64,000 nt of DNA, from contig CP137320.1 in the NCBI GenBank assembly GCA_033182465.1, positions 620,001-684,000 of the forward strand, read 5' to 3'. The DNA comes from Sanghuangporus weigelae. Lineage: Eukaryota > Basidiomycota > Agaricomycetes > Hymenochaetales > Hymenochaetaceae. This document shows positions 36,401 through 47,494 of the stretch, piece after piece. How positions within the stretch are numbered: position 1 is the stretch's first letter; each line of letters opens with the position of its first letter. The notes beneath the pieces were generated by a model. The model was given only the letters and a program-made list of their open reading frames with translations, ran no database searches and was not told the origin of the DNA. The position numbers and the translations under genes were made by a program.

Positions 36401-39400
36401 CCCATTCTTGAGCCTGGCGCTTAAATTCTGGTCGTTTTGCCTCTGCTTCTTCGTCAATATGAATCTCCCTTACGGAGACCGGATTCTCATCAAGTGCAGC
36501 GATATCAGTCGGGTCCGGATTGGGTAGCGAATCAACATGCTTGAGAGTCCACAGAGCAGGATACCGGGCCCAACTACGTTTGCCATATTTATCGGAGACA
36601 CCAGCAACACCGATCGACTTCTGATGCACACTGATGAACGATGCCGCAGCGTGGAGCAAGTTGAACGTATTCCCGAATTGAACATATTTCGTACAGTGCT
36701 CCTTGCTGATATTGAATGCCGAGCAAACTTCTTTCATTTCCTCCTTTGTACGGAGAGGCCACAAACCCTGGAATTCGGCATTGTGGAGTGACAAGCAGAC
36801 GGGAAGAACCTTCGGAAGCAGGTAGATCGGCACCAGGGCACCGTGGTAATCGTTGACGTGGTAGATGTCAATTTGCGGATAGCGACGCACTGTTGCTGCG
36901 ATCGCCTGATTCCAAGTCGAGTAGAAGATCGCTGAGCTCAAGTCATCCATGCGTGCCGGGTATGGGTCCGCCTTCGTTTGTGCTCGGAAGACCGGGCTAT
37001 CGAGGATGACGTATGTGATATTATCAAGGACATGGGTCTCAACTTCAATGAGGTACGGTTCGCCGAAAATGATAACCTCGATGGGCTCTGCGGGTTCACC
37101 AGGTGGATATTCCAAATCCTTAACCTTCGGAACGACCCAAATGAGATCAACATCCGTCATAGCCTTGCCCATAAGACTCGACATGACACCAAGACCACCA
37201 ATTTTGACCTTGAGTTTCCAGTCGATAATCTCGTACTCGAGCGTCGAGATAAGAACACAACGACGTTTCGCCTTGTCTTCCGGCCAGCCGATAACCTCAC
37301 CCGTATACTGAAGTCCAGAATGCCCATGATGCTTTTCCGAAGTTGCATCTTTAAGATCAGCTGCCGACTTGTTACCGAGCGAGCCAAGGATGGGGAAGTA
37401 GGCCGAGTGCGATGGTTTGGTTGGCTTGAGACCCCATTTATTGTATTTGATTCCATAGAAACTCCGCATGAAGATAAGAACGGCGAGCGTCGCGGTAATG
37501 ATTGGGATTGAAACCAATAACGCATACATGACTGCAGCAATGGAACTTTCACCCTTCGGCTCAAGCGTCCAGGCCAAGGTCTGGTCATCAACGACGATCT
37601 TCCAGGCCAGATGCGGTTTCGGAGGTGCACTCATGTTGAGGTAGTTTGGCGCGACAGTGTTCGCCGGAAGGCGATCCATGATGCCGTCGCCATCGGTGTC
37701 TCCATACCAAAAATCGTCAAACCCGAAGACGTTCACCATCATGTATGTGGGCCACGTGGTCATGAGCTCGAGTTCCCATCTATTGTCATCCGTTTGCTCG
37801 AATTGCGCATTGATACCAGAGTCGAAACCCCAAGTGTTGAAAGGTCCACGACCCAAGAGCTGGGGAACTCGGCGTTTGTATTGATAATCGTGATCTGCGT
37901 GCACAGCATGGTAGGCAGTTGCGGCATTTTCAGCCCAATCTGGATAAACCGAAATAATCCATTAGCCATCTCAACAAAAAGAGAAAGCACCAGTAAAAAC
38001 CCACATTGTACGATGACGTGCTGGCCTTCCCACCAATTCTGATTCTTGTCGTCAAAGAAGGTGCTATTGTCAATGACCGTCGTAGCCTCCCAGTCCCTCC
38101 ATTCGGACCAGTGCTGCCCGAAGTCTAAGGAGTACCTGAGCTTATCCGCGCCGATCGCTTTGTGCGTGAACGTGAATGTGTTACTATCGCTATTGACAGT
38201 CAACGCGCTGCTGTCATAGTCGCTGTCAGGGAACACCATAACGTTATCTTGTTTGCCCTTGCGCAGAAGTAGGTGATCTCTGGCGCCTGTTGTAGTTCCG
38301 CCGCTTGACGCAGGATTGTCAAGAGTAAGTACTAGAATCCCATCCGGCACGTTCGTAAGTGTCGCGTTCCACGAGAACGAACTCATTCCCGAGCCAATGA
38401 TCGTAGGAGGATCAGGGTTTGGCAGCGTCCCGCACTGGACATTAGTCACTGACGGCGTGTCACCGGTTCCTGAATGCGACATGTTAAAAGATAGTGCGTT
38501 TGTGATCGAATCACAGCTCATCTCGACGTTGAACTCGAGTCGGATATCGATCGTCTCATTGTCCCCACTATCGTCCGACAACAAACGTGCATCATGACCT
38601 GGCGAAAACTTCGTTAACATGGGAGGAACCGCGACCCAACTCGCTTCCGGAACAAAGAGCTTGAATGAGTATGGATCCATCGTAATTGACTCCAAGCATC
38701 CAGTAAACGGCGCGTTTCCATCATTGAAGAAGGAAGACTGACTCTCCGCAAGAGTGTACGACTCGAACGGATAGATCAAGTTCTTAATCGCCGTGCCCGA
38801 AATATACGGAGTACTGATCCAAGAAACATTCCTGCAATCAAACGAATACGTCTGTGTCTGATTCTCGTTCGTGTATAGCATCCAAACATCTTCGGTGTAG
38901 TTAGTGCCTGTGAGAGTCTGGGCATTCGGGATTCCAGCGCGGGACGCTGTCCACAAACCAAGCTCTGTCTCCGTCTGGTTCGAACCGGGCATTTGGACGA
39001 GATGCGTCCAGTTACCGCGTTGCACCAATGCGAAGCCATCCGTCAAGGATGCATATTGCTCCCGCAGATAGAAGAACTGCTTGAACAGCCTACGAGACTC
39101 TGCAGTAGGGTCAAAATGATCGAGCGATTCCTTGTCGTCCATGCACGCTACTAGCGAGCTATGCAGAGGGAAGTTGAAGAACTGCTCCGAACCGAGCTTG
39201 TAGCATCCATGGCGCTGCCACGCTCTGTTACCAGGCATAGCTTGACGACTAGAAACAGTAAATATCATTCCTTCGTGACTGCGAGAAATCACTTACCCAT
39301 AGAGATAATTGCTCGCGCCATTGTCGTAGATGTGGAAATCCTGCTCCTCGCCGAAGAACAAAAGCGGAATGCCAGGCATCAGAAGTGAAGTGATGAACGT

Positions 39401-40920
39401 CGCTAGCGCGCTCTTCTGAGTTCCATCGACCAAACTCGGCCATCGGAAGACATCAAAGTTACTTGTTCCATACATGTGCTTCGGGTCAGTGACGTTTGTA
39501 GTTGGGTTCAAGAAGTCATTGGTAACAAAGATCTGGTTCCAAGCATCCACAAAGTTGACCTGGACGTCATCTGCAACTTGCAAGTTTCCGTCCATCCCCA
39601 AGAATCGTTCGAGCCCGCGATAAATCGAGTAATGAAAGGCCACTCCGTCAAGCCCATTGTCGCCGTAGTCTCGCAGGAAGTATTGGTCGTCCGAAGGTGT
39701 TATGTTATAGATCGCAGCAAGGTCCGGATTCGGCAGATTATTTGGGGTGCGACCACGACCATAATACAAAGCACCAAAGGTATTTCCACCAGTGACTTCA
39801 CCGGTAACAAGGAAGTTGGTCTTGCCAAAACCCGCAGCACATGTCCGAGCAGCAGTGGACCACTTCGCGAGCGCATCCACTGTTACTTGCGTCGACTTGT
39901 CGATACGAATGGCATCAATATCGAGAGCTTCAATGACCATACACACGAAATTCTGCAAACGCTCCATAACTTGCGGCTGCCACTCGCGTAGCCGATCCTG
40001 GACACTCGCGAACTTTGTCAATTGACGCTGCCAATCCGGATGGACACCGAAGGCTTCCATGTCTCCGAATTGATCAAAGTCGCTCTTCTTACAGCCATTC
40101 GTGCTGATCGTAAGTTCAGTACCGTTCTCCCACCAGAATTGCGGAAGTTGGCAATCCGGGTCATGGTCATTGCCGATTGAGAAATCCTTATAAGTGTCAA
40201 AATCCCACGGAGTATAAGAAGGCTTCTTCCAGACAGTGTTATATTCGTCCAATGTGAACGGAGCAGACACGTTGAGTTTCCTGTAAAATTAGAAATACGA
40301 AATAAGAAACAGTTACACATGAAATTTAACAGCTCAACGCACCCATCGAAACCAATCATGTCACTCATAGTACCAATAGTAAAGTCCATCATTAAATACA
40401 TGTTCCGCGCGTGTAAACCGTCAATAAAGTTCACCCAGTCATCGATAGTTCCCCAGTGCGGATCGAGCACGGAAAAGTCAAGCGGGGAGTACGAGTCCGC
40501 CTGCCAAGGCATGTTCAGAAATGGTGTACCAGCAATGTAGACGCCGCGAATTCCCATGCCCTGGAGATAATCAAGCTTATTCTGCAAGCCCTTGACATCA
40601 CCGCCAAACCGTAGCTGCGTCTCGCGCCAATCATGTTCATAGGGAAGTCCGAAGAAGTCGTTGTTTGACGGGTCGCCGTCTGCGAATTTGTCGAGCAGGA
40701 GAGTGTAAAATGGCAGAGCACGCCAGTTCGCGGGTGAGGGTGTGTAAGTCTTGTTTGCTCGCGTGGTACTGTATTGCGTTGGATCTGTAGTATCTTGGTT
40801 CTTATTGAGGTTCCAAGCGTCATAGGTCTCGTTGTATGGTGCAGCAGCGACGAGGGCAAGTGCTGTTAGAAACGCAGCTGCCCCGGCGAAAAGTCGCCGT
40901 CCCCGCGAAAAGCAGGTCAT
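33471..40920 (-). CDS. AGS1: Cell wall alpha-1,3-glucan synthase
   Basis: Seven exons (40920-40343, 40280-39297, 39248-38005, 37939-36301, 36244-35959, 35902-35177, 35117-33471) close in frame at 2,367 residues, the usual length. A signal peptide ([11 protein letters not shown]) leads an extracellular alpha-amylase-like domain ([39 protein letters not shown]). After one membrane helix ([20 protein letters not shown]) comes the intracellular glycogen/starch-synthase-like GT5 domain with [42 protein letters not shown] and [21 protein letters not shown] disordered Ser-rich linker precedes a C-terminal multi-spanning exporter-like domain. The enzyme makes the wall polysaccharide that masks beta-glucan. 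All three modules are intact. The upstream 5 kb is gene-free, leaving room for a large regulatory region. Confidence 0.97.
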
Positions 40921-41563
40921 TCCGGGCGCGCGGTCAGAGAGTGGCTTCAGGGAAAAGGAGAGGCTGCAGCGGTGATCTGGACAGTATCAGGAGGGAAAGA
41001 CAAGACAGAGCAGAAGGTGGAAGGAAGGAAAGGAAGCAGGAGACACGGAAGTTTTGCGCGCGCAAGGCGATTAATGTGCCTAGCAGACCGTCCGTAAGAA
41101 TCGGGGGAGAAATACGAGCTTTCGGGAGGCTTGGATCGAGTCGTAGGATGTCGGGTAGGGATGATACCTTGTCGTCGCCGTCGTCGAGCTGGCTACGGCG
41201 AGGACAGCGGGCGTCAACAGCGGGCGGGAGGTTGAGTGGAAGTGAAAGGGAAAGAGAAGGTGTAAGCAGAAGGGGTGAGGAGAAAGAGGAAGGAGGTGTA
41301 AATGTAATAATAATATTAATTTGTTTCGTCGGAATGTCGGTAAATTCAATTGGTTTATTATAGATATCGTGGGTCACAGCCGTCTCATCTCGTTTCATCC
41401 CTGAAGGTGAAGGAAGGACACAGCTGCCCGTAACGGCGTTCCGGGGTCACATTCTGCCTTTTCTTGATCTACTTACGAACTCTTGGTCTTGCTTCTGAAT
41501 ATTCAGGCTAGAATTACTAACGCTCTTTTTGACCATTGCTTCCTATTCTCGGGCTATGCGAAG

Positions 41564-41740
41564 ATGAAATACCTGGTGATCGGCTGGATCTCGCTGATTC
41601 CCTTGTGGACTTCCATGCCAGCTTCTGCCAACATGCGCGCCATGCGTCATTCCAAGCCAAGGCCTCGTTTTCCACGTCTTTCTCTTTATTTCTGTGACCT
41701 CCCAAAAGGCTTTTTTTTGAATTTAATACTTCCACGGTGA
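41564..41740 (+). CDS. Possible small secreted peptide (very tentative)
   Basis: A 58-codon frame starts with ATG at 41564 and reads MKYLVIGWISLIPLWTSMPA followed by SANMRAMRHSKPRPRF. The first 22 residues look like a signal peptide, with a plausible cleavage after MPASA, and the remainder is short and basic. There is no homologue I recognise, no intron, and an out-of-frame ATG sits 8 bases upstream. Such frames arise by chance in about this length, so this is listed only as a candidate. Confidence 0.15.
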   Translation: MKYLVIGWISLIPLWTSMPASANMRAMRHSKPRPRFPRLSLYFCDLPKGFFLNLILPR

Positions 41741-44427
41741 CATGAAACCCCATGGACCCCGGGTAAAAAACCCTGATTGACGCACAGCCATCCGCTCATC
41801 GTACTCCCCTTTCGGCAAGCATACCGTGCGAACTGCCGCAAACCCGTTCCTGACGGTCTAGGCGCCGATCTTTTACTATGGAGATTTTTTCTCATTCCTG
41901 AATACAGCGCGCTTTTTTCATTCTTCCCGCCCAATATAAAGGACTTTGTAGAAGCCGAACAAATTGCCAATCGAATCGTATTCATAAATCACGGGTGAAG
42001 AATACGCCAGTCGCCGGCATCGTCTCTCGTCCTTCTAGTCGTGGGCAACCGTGAAGATTGTACTAGCCGAAGCAGGACGTCGCACATAGGACACACAATT
42101 CCCGACTGTCTCTTTCCGATCGGCCCGCGCATTGCAAAAAATCCGTCGGGGAGCCTCCAGGAGCCTCCTTGCTTCAACGCGCCGAGAGCCGGATGTTTAA
42201 TCTCCATAAAAAACGGCGCATTTCCTATTTTGATTCCGATGCGGGCTCACAAGGCCGCTAGAAAGAAATTTAAGTTACTTGCATTTCTCCTCTTATCTTG
42301 AAAATACCGAAACGGACACCGCGGCTCTATCAAGCCGCCTCTCCAGGTCCAGGATTCCACGAGTTGCGCGTGCGTGTAAAAGCTACGTGATTGATCTTTT
42401 TCCAGAACAACCGTATTTCCTTTTCCGATGTCAACCCGCGAACTTGTTGTGCCCGACCTTCATGCACAGCTCGCGGATCATCCGTATTACCCATGGCGAT
42501 CAGTCCCCGTTCCATCTCAACAAAAGTCGTCGTGAATATTTAGTCAACCACCATGATTTATATCCCCTTCGCGACTCGGAAAACAGTTTCCAGCTGGTTT
42601 CCATCAACACAATGCAGCGCATCTCGCTTCGTAGTCGACCCTAAGTAACAACGAATTCACTCCTTATCTCCCGCCCGCCTTAGCCAAGAACGTCCTGGCT
42701 ACCCGCACCGAATCGCCTTTGCAAATCTTCTCTGACTGGGCATTCTTAGGCTTGTGTCAAACAGTCAAAGTCTAATCGTAATCGCTAACCAATCAAATAA
42801 AGAAACATCAACACAAGCGACTATCTTCGCCTGAGAGCCTATCAATTTAATTGGACGTGTCTTTGCGACAGATGGGGACATGAACACTTGACTGCCACAT
42901 CAGTGTACCTTCTCTCCTTATCAACAGACAGCATATTGAAATAGAAATCGGAATGGTGCATGACATTCGCGGGCGGTGAGCGCGCAAAGCCCGAACACTT
43001 GAAAATTTTCGCGTTCTTTGAACTCTGCTCTGAATCTTCTCGAGTTTCTGTTTGTATTCTCTCTCAGACATTCTCCTCTTCCTTTTCTTTCCTCGAGGAT
43101 CTGCTTCAGTCTCTTCTCTTTCTAACCCCGAATCAAAGAGACGAGCCGTTGACCGTCTTGTCCATCAGACAGGCACACTGAAGCTTCACGAATCCCCAAA
43201 AGGCGTACACACGACTTGATATATCTCACAAGAACGTTCTTTCTCTGCGTAAGTACTTGTCAAGGCTCATCAGAAACGAACAGAGACGCAATCAGATGGT
43301 CTCTATCTGTGGACACTTCATCTTTTGGCACACCAGGGCAGAATTCAAAGAACCCTGCAGAAGCGCTCGGAGTCTGCCAGGGATGATTTCAAATTCAACA
43401 CCTCAGAGAAAGGAATGTGGTTTCTTTAAGGAATCCATCGGTTGTCTGTAGCTCCACTCTACTCGCATCATTTTCCGACCACGGGTACTTCTAGAGTACG
43501 CTGCTTGCGAAGACCTTACGAAGAGATTCGGAACTGGCTGATTTTGGTATGCTGCATTCGTCTGGCCCCGCATCACCATCACGATCCACCATGCAAATCA
43601 GGCCAACACCGTGTGTAAGTAAGGGCTTATCGCGGACCTCACCCAGTTTGGTTCTCATACAGTTCGGTACCGTGTCCAGAAATAGTCGTCCAATGGTCGA
43701 CCAAGAACTTGAAGAAGGCGCTGCTTCCTTATATCCTAAGAGAGCAGGACAGGAGAAATCTGTCTCTTTACTCTATCCCGGCGATGCTAACGTTACAGCA
43801 TGCATCTTTCGAATGATCTATCTGTGTCAGTGTTCCGCAACTTGGCCTTTTCAAAAGCGTCAATTCACTGCCCCCTTACAAGACTCTCGAGACGTCGTCT
43901 ACATACAAGTAGATCCGTGAACAACGTCCAAGTCTTTGCATTGATACCGGCATCATTGATCAATCACTGTTGCCACTTCAAAAGCTATCAAAGCTAGTCT
44001 TGTTCCCTACATCACTTCGCTTTCCCCTTTGTCAGTCTTTGTGCCGGCGACAATCTGCGATCATTACCTGTCATCAGCGAGTATCCCTGACTCTTTGCGG
44101 GGACAAGCATAAAGTGTTTTGATGCCTCTGAGGAAACAAAGTCGTTGAGAGTTCACTGCATCATCAATCATCGTTCTCAGTCTCTTCTTGATCCGATCTT
44201 TCGTCTACGGAATCCAGATTCCTTGTCTCTCTGGTGTTCCTCCTTGAACCCCAAACTAACTTAGAAGTGAACATTCGCGGTACGGCAGGCATGTGTTTCT
44301 AATCAGAATGGATGAAGATCTTAAGAAGCGGCATCCGAAACTCTAGACACTTGGAACCGGAAACAAACCCAGATAAGTAAGTGATTCCAGATACTTATAC
44401 ATGTACATACTGCATCCTGGAAACTTA

Positions 44428-44458
44428 GGGCCTGTTCGGCTGCAGCGTGATCTGAGAT
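44428..44458 (+). repeat. Left terminal inverted repeat of MITE
   Basis: Matches the reverse complement of 44910-44940 with two differences (positions 2 and 26 of the repeat). Confidence 0.85.
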
Positions 44459-44909
44459 ATTCCCTGCCAAAAAATGCCGCGTGATTTGAGATGATGTAGA
44501 GGTGTGATCTGAAGTTGACTGTTGAGGTGAGCGTTCGGTGCACTTTCAGAAATCACGTTCTCACATCACTGCCCTGCCAAATTGACCTCTATCTCAAAAA
44601 CAGCTCAGACCTGTTTTTCAGATAGCGGTATCTCACATCATCTGCCACTATCTCATCCATACACGACAACTCAACCACAAAAAAATTAATTAAAAATCAC
44701 AAAAATAATCTATCCATACGGGCGCACTGCTCCCCAGTTGAAATTGAATTTTTACATGCCTGCAATGTGGTGCTATGGGCTCTCAGCAAAAGTGAGGGTT
44801 TGGGACCAGCCGCGAGATGGGGAGTGCAAAACCATTCCCACGCCCACGGTTGAGGTACTCAACTTGCCTCAACTTGCACACTTGCATGTTGCGATTGAGG
44901 GAAATCATG

Positions 44910-44940
44910 ATCTCACATCACGCTGCAGCCGAACAGGCTC
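44910..44940 (-). repeat. Right terminal inverted repeat of MITE
   Basis: Inverted partner of 44428-44458; followed directly by the TTA duplication at 44941-44943. Confidence 0.85.
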
Positions 44941-45873
44941 TTAGGTTACGGTACGTACTTCCGCCCATTTGGCTTACGCGGCGCTGTGTGTTCAACGCTG
45001 TAGCTATGGAATTGTCTGGAATCGTGGAGTCAGTTTATTGTATTTACTCGCGTTCCTTATGATTAAGGTACCAGGAAGGTTCTTCTGAGTTCGGAACAAG
45101 TATACTGCGTAACAACAGGAGAAAAGAGGATAAAACAGGATAAAAACTTTCGTTTTCGTTTTCGGCATTTTGGTACCGTGCATATGAATCTTCCCCGGAA
45201 GAAATTTATGAGAACAGGGACGAAGTTTCAAAGATTCCTGGCGGTTCAAAAGATGACCAAAATCCAGATACGTCTTGTGATAGTGAGACCAGCTTCTGTT
45301 GCTGATTGTGTTCCACGAAGTAGCCGAGATCTTTTCATGAGTAGTAGTAAAGCTATGAACATGACACGCAACGCAACTATTGCAACAGTCAAAGGCAATG
45401 ATCTTGTTTCCGGAAGAAAGCTCTGGCGTGAACCCGTCCTCTTGATCATTCCCTTATTGCCCGAGGGCAACGGGAGCAATCGTAAGTGGGTAGTGCGGGC
45501 GGTACTTACTACTTCTGAATCATTCGCCAGACTCGGTAGACAAACCGGGAAAAGAAATAACGTTTAGAACGTTTCGTCTGTCCGTCTGTGACTTTCTGAA
45601 CGAGACGAGATATACGGCCGCGCCAGAGTGATAATAATATTTTGCAAAATATATCGATAGTACAATTCGACTTCACAGCGCGAAGGAATCGTGAGGACAC
45701 GAACGAAGTTGGAATGTGCTGGTGGTATGAGAGAAGCTGAGTCGAATATCCAGCGTAAGGTACCAAGTCTCTTCGCTCGTCACTACGGACGGATCGAGGA
45801 TCGCTCTTGAATAAAATCAGCAGTGCATTCGAGATGTAATGTCGATGTTGATCGAGCGAGCGTTCCAAAGTCA

Positions 45874-46507
45874 TTACTCCTCCATTGCATCGACATCGGC
45901 GTCTTCTTTCTTGTCTTCGGGCTCCTCTGATACAGCACCAGAACGCATGGCAGCACGAGCTCCCACTCCACCGCTCTGAGCTAATGGTTTCGCGTACTGC
46001 TTAAGCCATTCTTCGGACTCCCAAACTGTCGACAAAAAGGATTAAATTTCTACTACCTATTGCAAGAACAGGGGAAAGCACGCACTAGGTTTGTTTCCGG
46101 AGACTGCAGCAGTAAGCTTCTGCGGTCGGGCAATGTTAACTCGCAATACGCGACCTCGTAGCTCGTTCATGTCCATGTTGTCTATTGCATCTTGAGCGTC
46201 ACCAGGAGTAGTGTAGGTGACAAAAGCAAAACCGCGGTGCTTCTGTGCTAAATGCTTTATTAACTAGCGTCTTAGCAGAGTCTTAAAGTCCACATACAAG
46301 GCTCTTTATTGTAAGTGTTTACTTGTGCTGGAGGAATTTGTACGTCCAAAACGTCCCCTGGGTGACGTTGGTTTAGACGAAAGTGGATTATTTGAACGAA
46401 CGGAACACACCAAACGTTGAAAACGCCTCGTAGATGATTGCTTCATCTACGTCATCACCAATGCCGCCGACGAAGACGGTTTTCTTGGCTTTGATACCCT
46501 CGTCCAT
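45874..46507 (-). CDS. RRM-domain RNA-binding protein resembling the N-terminus of cyclophilin E/CYP33
   Basis: Four exons on the minus strand give about 140 residues. A single RRM fills most of the protein: RNP2 as TVFVGGIG, then DVLDVQIPPAQVNTYNKEP, RNP1 as HRGFAFVTY, and GRVLRVNIARPQKLTAAVSG. The tail is WESEEWLKQYAKPL and ends in an acidic DADVDAMEE. The RRM closely resembles that of PPIE/CYP33, but the cyclophilin domain is absent; in many fungi the RRM stands alone. The second intron accepts at TTTAG before CACAG, which is the only acceptor that keeps KHRGFAF in frame. The start at 46507 (MDEGIKAKKTVF) is the first in-frame ATG. It is divergent from COA8, with 136 bases between start codons. 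Confidence 0.82.
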
Positions 46508-46643
46508 CACCAGGTGGTCGTTGACGGCAGAACCAATTTCAAGAAAGTGAACAACAGATGACGATCCCGTGACTTTACGTAAGCGCGGAATGCTCAATTT
46601 CAGATCAGAGGTCGGGCAACAACACATTTCCTCAGCGTACGTT
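46508..46643. promoter_or_regulatory. Short bidirectional promoter, RRM gene / COA8
   Basis: Only 136 bases separate two divergent start codons, so the two genes must share a bidirectional promoter region, or their untranslated regions overlap. Confidence 0.6.
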
Positions 46644-47340
46644 ATGTTCGCTCAACGCCTTGTTCACGCTGCACAGCTCCGGTCTTCTGTAAAAAGCAGT
46701 TTTTACGCCCAACTGCGCAGAAACATCCGCACGTCGTCGCAGAAACGCGCACTAGTCGGTCCACCCGATCCAGTATCCAATTTACGGCCGGTCATCTACG
46801 ACGAGGTAGAGTCTATTCCGTCTTGGCGGAAAAGAAAGGGGAAAGGAAAGGAAGGAGACTCAGTTGTTGAGCTCGGAGGAGGCGAAAACACATCATCTCT
46901 GGTAAAGCGAAAGCAAGCTACCACGTCGCATCCATACCAATTGGATGAGTTCAGCGGCGATCCGCTAGATTATCAATGGCGCTTAGAACGAAGTCGACTG
47001 GATGCTTACAACCATGCCTTTTGGAAAGACGTGTGTATCATCTTCACTTTCCATTTTCTCTTTTGATTAAACCTCTGCGCAGAGTAATACGCGCTTCGAG
47101 ACCGCTAAACAGGCCGTACTTTCATCCTTGCCTGAGGACGCATCTCCGGAGACGCGCGAGGCAGCACTTTCAGAATTCTACGGAAAATGGCTCCAGCAGG
47201 AGCACGAGAGATTGAGGGGATACTCGAATGAATGGAATCGACGAAATTTCGGCGGTATCATGCTCGCTGCGCGGGCAGCCATCAGTCAATTCCGATCGCG
47301 CATTTTCGGGAATTCAAAGTCGCAACACTCGTCCTCATAA
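46644..47340 (+). CDS. COA8: COA8/APOPT1 family cytochrome c oxidase assembly factor
   Basis: Exons 46644-47030 and 47083-47340 give 214 residues. COA8 is a mitochondrial protein that protects cytochrome c oxidase assembly from oxidative damage. The N-terminus (MFAQRLVHAAQLRSSVKSSF...RRNIRTSSQKRA) is a strong matrix presequence. The family blocks follow: GPPDPVSNLRPVIYD, HPYQLDEF, YQWRLERSRLDAYNHAFWKD, SNTRFETAKQA, and SNEWNRRNFGGIMLAARAA near the C-terminus. The intron lies exactly between AFWKD and SNTRF. An earlier in-frame ATG at about 46590 would add 18 residues without improving the presequence, so 46644 is preferred. Confidence 0.88.
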
Positions 47341-47494
47341 TAATCATCCTCATTTTACAAGTGTACCCTTATTACTTTCTATTTCTCACCGAATGTTCGA
47401 TCACGGACTTAATCCGAAGCAGTCGCTCGATGTGTCAATTGCTACGGCACAACGTACACTATTCAGGAAACAAAAATGTTGTACAGATACCATA

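Larger units (their letters stand above)
44428..44940. mobile_element. 513-bp MITE with 31-bp inverted ends and TTA duplications (PIF/Harbinger-like)
   Basis: The left end at 44428 reads G-G-GCCTGTTCGGCTGCAGCGTG and continues ATCTGAGAT. The reverse complement of the right end (44940 inward) is the same over about 31 bases apart from two mismatches. Each end is flanked by TTA (44425-44427 and 44941-44943), a 3-base target duplication typical of PIF/Harbinger elements. The interior has no open frame of note and contains A-rich tracts. Ends and duplications are nearly perfect, so the insertion is probably young. Family placement rests on the TTA duplication and GGGCCTGTTYGG-like tip, which is established for Harbinger-type MITEs but shared by some hAT elements that make 8-base duplications instead. 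Confidence 0.85.
40921..45873. other. 5 kb gene-poor region upstream of AGS1
   Basis: Between the AGS1 start (minus) and the RRM gene no gene is recognised. The first 450 bases, read along AGS1, are pyrimidine-rich (TCTCTTTCCC-type tracts), typical of fungal core promoters. Around 43.2-44.2 kb short frames are separated by splice-like sequences (for example a GTGTGTAAG donor near 43615), but no family is recognisable. A 513-base MITE lies at 44428-44940. A short frame with a signal-peptide-like start lies at 41564-41740. Confidence 0.45.

Noticed and set aside
43549-43920. 123-codon plus-strand frame in the AGS1 upstream region
   Set aside because: No recognisable domain; splice-like sequences interrupt it and a frame of this length is expected by chance in several kb of mid-GC DNA.
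45246-45567. Overlapping frames on both strands near the MITE, one with a hydrophobic stretch
   Set aside because: No homology recognised, no splice structure, weak starts; treated as non-coding.
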